DNA of 64,000 nucleotides, taken from positions 806,001-870,000 of the forward strand of contig CBDHGL010000002.1 in assembly GCA_965263105.1 (NCBI GenBank). Direction: 5' to 3'. Every line of letters starts with the position of its first letter. Position 1 is the stretch's first letter. Under the pieces are notes generated by a model, which was given only the letters and a program-made list of their open reading frames with translations, did no database searches and was not told the DNA's origin. A program made the translations under genes and the position numbers. This DNA comes from JBCCTX01 sp965263105 (GTDB lineage: Bacteria > Bacteroidota > Bacteroidia > J057). Positions 61,936-64,000 of the stretch are shown here, in pieces.

Positions 61936-61990
61936 TTGTAGTATTGCTAATGTAGGAGCTTTTTTTCAAAATTCCTAATTGTAGTATTGC
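61936..61990 (-). promoter_or_regulatory. Two direct repeats GCAATACTACAA upstream of PadR
   Basis: On the minus strand GCAATACTACAA occurs exactly twice, at 61979-61990 and 61936-61947, 43 bp apart or about four helical turns. The nearer copy overlaps the ribosome-binding site. Same-face spacing and position argue for an autoregulatory PadR site. Confidence 0.5.
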
Positions 61991-62074
61991 AATTTACCCG
62001 ATTCCTGATTTATTTCTCACCAGGAAAGGAAAATAAGTATTCATACCTTTCTTAAAAATTTATGACCCTAGATT

Positions 62075-62650
62075 ATGAACGAAGCCCTTAGCCAATTGTC
62101 CCAACTCTTTGCCCCCAATATCTCTCCTGATAGCATTCCCAGATATTTATCTGCAGCAGGTATTTCCCGGCATAATCTAGATTTGAGTGGATCTCCTGCC
62201 AATGTATGGTTTGGGATTTTAGAAGAAGCCCAAAAATTGGGCAAGGTCGCGAATTTGGTAAAAGCGATTCATGAAGACTATCCCCAGGGCCCCATTTTCG
62301 CCCAATCCAATCAACTCCTCGAAGCCTACCAGAAGGCTAACAAGCCGACCCCATCTGCTTCCTCAACGGATACACCTCAAGAAAGTATCCAGGCCATCCG
62401 TCTGAGTCCTATGGGATCTACCGGCGACCTGGATGATGCTGCCGCCCAAATGCTCAAACTCACCCGCGAGCTTGAATCCCTCAAACGAATGGAGAATGAT
62501 GTCATTGCACTTTCAGGACGCATTAGTTCCTTGCAACGCAAAGAGATCGGAGGAGGACTCAGGTCTGATGAGGTGGAACGGCAAACCAATGTACTGCGGA
62601 ATGCGCTCTTGGGAACACTGGATCGCTTGGAAAAGCGATTGAGTTTATGA
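62075..62650 (+). CDS. Protein with N-terminal effector-associated (EAD-like) domain
   Basis: 191 residues. The first ~85 residues form a helical domain with 'IPRYLSAAGISRHNLDLSGSPANVWFGILEEAQKLGKVANLVKAIHEDYPQ' features (the W-x-x-IL-x-EA-x-x-x-GK core). This strongly resembles effector-associated domains, the death-like adaptor modules that tether effectors in bacterial conflict and apoptosis-like systems. A Ser/Thr/Pro linker follows, then a coiled coil (about 120-190). No catalytic domain is present, so it looks like an adaptor. The alpha/beta-hydrolase gene begins 46 nt downstream. The domain call rests on pattern recall and needs a profile search. Confidence 0.65.
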   Translation: MNEALSQLSQLFAPNISPDSIPRYLSAAGISRHNLDLSGSPANVWFGILEEAQKLGKVANLVKAIHEDYPQGPIFAQSNQLLEAYQKANKPTPSASSTDTPQESIQAIRLSPMGSTGDLDDAAAQMLKLTRELESLKRMENDVIALSGRISSLQRKEIGGGLRSDEVERQTNVLRNALLGTLDRLEKRLSL

Positions 62651-62695
62651 ACCCTATCTTAATAGATCACGTAAAGTTGAGTATAACGTCCAGTC

Positions 62696-64000
62696 ATGAA
62701 TAAAACACGCCAACGCCTTATCAACAAGTTGGAGGGAGATCCTACAGGGGATCAAACTCCTCAACCCAGATTACTGAAGTACCTGCCCCAGCTAGATGTA
62801 TTTGAAGAGCTAAGCTCTGCCTACAAATCCGACCTCAACCGAGGGCTAGATCCAGATAAAAAAACGCTGTTGTTAATTCACGGGACCTTTTCTATCACCA
62901 CCCCCTGGGTTGTACAAGCGACGCCGTCTACTAATCTGGAAGATATTGAACTCCCTAAACCAGAGAATGAACACAAGGGATCTTTCGGGGAATTTCTGGA
63001 ACGGACGCTGCTTAATACCCCAGTAGGAACACAGAAAATCGGCCCCTCCTTCCTCAAGTCCTGGATGGATGGAGAAACCAAGTACCAACAGGTGCTGGCC
63101 TATGACCATTCCACTGTGAGACAGGGAATCATCCAAAATGTGGAAGAATTGATGACCCTATTGAAGGATATAGGGGGGGATGATTTTGAGTTCACCCAAC
63201 CGGTAGATATCATCACAGGTAGTCGGGGAGGCCTGGTTGGGCAACACCTGGCCAATACCTATAAAATAGGGGATAATACGAGGATCCCCATTGGCAATGC
63301 CGTCATCATCGCCAGCCCCAATCGAGGGTCAGACTTGTTGACTTTTCCCAAGTTGTTAAGGGAAGAGAAACGCCAAAAAGATGAAGAAGGCATTTTTTAT
63401 ACCCGAAAAACGTATAAAAAGGCACTTAAGAAATTTATCAGTGGGATTAAAAGTATCCCTTGGGGCTGGAGAGTGGCAATTAAGCTCTATCTCAGTGTAC
63501 AGGGAAAGTTTATTAAATTTTTACTCACCCAACCGGGCATAGCCGATCAGCATCCCGACAGCCAATTCCTGGAGACCTTTAAGCAAGCCGCTCCAAGTCC
63601 CAAGAATCTTAGTAGCCCCCAATATTTACCCATCGTCGGGAAGTACGAAGGGCTAGCCGAAGAACTCAAATTCATTGGTCCAGAGTTGGAACAACTGGTG
63701 GATTTGATCCTGGAGCGATACGACAAATTCCGAATCAAGATTCTTTTCTCCTTTAAGGTGAAACGACTTCTTTCTAAAAAAAGAGCTCGCAGTATCCTAA
63801 AGCGGATTCTTGAAAGTGACATTAGGAAAGTCATTAAGCGGGACCTATTTGAAGAGGGAGATAACGATCTGGTAATCAGTACAGAAAATGCTTTCCATTT
63901 TCCCCATGGACATCTCACTCGAAACTTCTCTCCTGGGGATCATCGCTCTCAAATGAGTGTCGCCATTCATAGCTATTACCTGGATGAGTTTTTCAAGCCC
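62696..64000 (+). CDS. Large alpha/beta-hydrolase-like protein (DUF7379-like), C-terminus beyond window
   Basis: Open from the ATG at 62696 to the window edge: 435 residues and no stop. It has an alpha/beta-hydrolase layout: 'TLLLIHGTFS' oxyanion strand, 'VLAYDHSTVRQGIIQNVEELMTLL', nucleophile elbow 'DIITGSRGGLVGQHLAN' with the Ser in G-S-R-G, then 'VIIASPNRGSD'. Relatives usually have His before the Ser ('HSRGG'); here it is Gly. A basic insert (about 225-290) and a probable catalytic His in 'FHFPHGHLT' follow. Proteins of this kind often carry a CHAT or peptidase domain further on, which would lie outside the window. Pairing with an EAD-like gene supports a conflict-system role. Confidence 0.7.
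   Translation, partial: MNKTRQRLINKLEGDPTGDQTPQPRLLKYLPQLDVFEELSSAYKSDLNRGLDPDKKTLLLIHGTFSITTPWVVQATPSTNLEDIELPKPENEHKGSFGEFLERTLLNTPVGTQKIGPSFLKSWMDGETKYQQVLAYDHSTVRQGIIQNVEELMTLLKDIGGDDFEFTQPVDIITGSRGGLVGQHLANTYKIGDNTRIPIGNAVIIASPNRGSDLLTFPKLLREEKRQKDEEGIFYTRKTYKKALKKFISGIKSIPWGWRVAIKLYLSVQGKFIKFLLTQPGIADQHPDSQFLETFKQAAPSPKNLSSPQYLPIVGKYEGLAEELKFIGPELEQLVDLILERYDKFRIKILFSFKVKRLLSKKRARSILKRILESDIRKVIKRDLFEEGDNDLVISTENAFHFPHGHLTRNFSPGDHRSQMSVAIHSYYLDEFFKP

Overview
The window looks like a chromosome segment from a Bacteroidota bacterium, most likely of the Saprospiria or a similar marine group. The evidence is: type IX secretion (T9SS) C-terminal sorting tails, TPR-type sensor kinases with LytTR or LuxR partners, orphan MacB/FtsX-type permeases with PadR regulators, a -7-like TAnnTTTG element, few Shine-Dalgarno sites, and a planctomycete-style DUF1552/DUF1592 gene pair. 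No rRNA, tRNA, CRISPR array or transposase was seen.

Layout. 1-4.3 kb: the end of a sulfatase, a type II NADH dehydrogenase, a membrane-anchored patatin-like lipase and a small hypothetical gene. 4.3-9.8 kb: a Ser/Thr phospho-signalling operon (FHA-serine protease, PP2C phosphatase, PknB-like kinase, outer-membrane barrel) behind a promoter region with TATAGG-type inverted repeats. 9.8-20.2 kb: a LuxR-type response regulator with a TPR histidine kinase, a twice-frameshifted lactonase, a TPR protein, an M43 metalloprotease with a T9SS tail, a frameshifted FKBP isomerase, and a LytS/LytTR pair. 20.7-24.1 kb: a lipoprotein, a repeat protein and a calcineurin-like phosphoesterase. 24.1-27.4 kb: a minus-strand operon of GNAT, amino-acid permease, DDAH-like amidinohydrolase and DUF2927 lipoprotein. 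27.5-32.7 kb: an arabinonolactone-oxidase-like enzyme, a truncated GNAT remnant, and the DUF1552/DUF1592 pair with interspersed repeat arms at its edges. 32.8-41.9 kb: a PadR-FtsX unit, a T9SS protein and two more FtsX permeases. 42-52 kb: a CPBP protease; an operon made of a TPR-kinase-receiver-cyclase, a PAS protein and an MBL-fold hydrolase; a DUF4139 protein; and metabolic genes. 52.5-57.7 kb: an AT-rich two-gene island. 57.8-64 kb: a broken secreted-protein gene, a second PadR-FtsX unit, and the start of a module with an effector-associated (EAD-like) domain and an alpha/beta hydrolase.

The best candidate for an undescribed system is the island at 52.5-57.7 kb. A soluble six-GAF histidine-kinase-like sensor, whose ATPase domain lacks the usual G1 Asp, lies 1 nt upstream of a receiver domain fused to a CHAT caspase-like protease. 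All receiver residues and the CHAT His/Cys pair are present. This reads as a two-component-controlled caspase. The partial EAD/hydrolase module at the right edge is of the kind found in CHAT/TIR conflict systems and may be functionally related.

A second theme is a family of short palindromic repeats built from about 7-bp units (RGTCSAY), with five copies and one partial arm. One copy lies in frame inside the ATPase domain of the kinase-cyclase gene. Others sit at the ends of convergent genes and bracket the DUF1552/DUF1592 pair. Four genes carry frameshifts (lactonase, FKBP, an FtsX C-terminus, an FG-GAP/dockerin-like protein). They could be real decay or assembly error; read data would decide.
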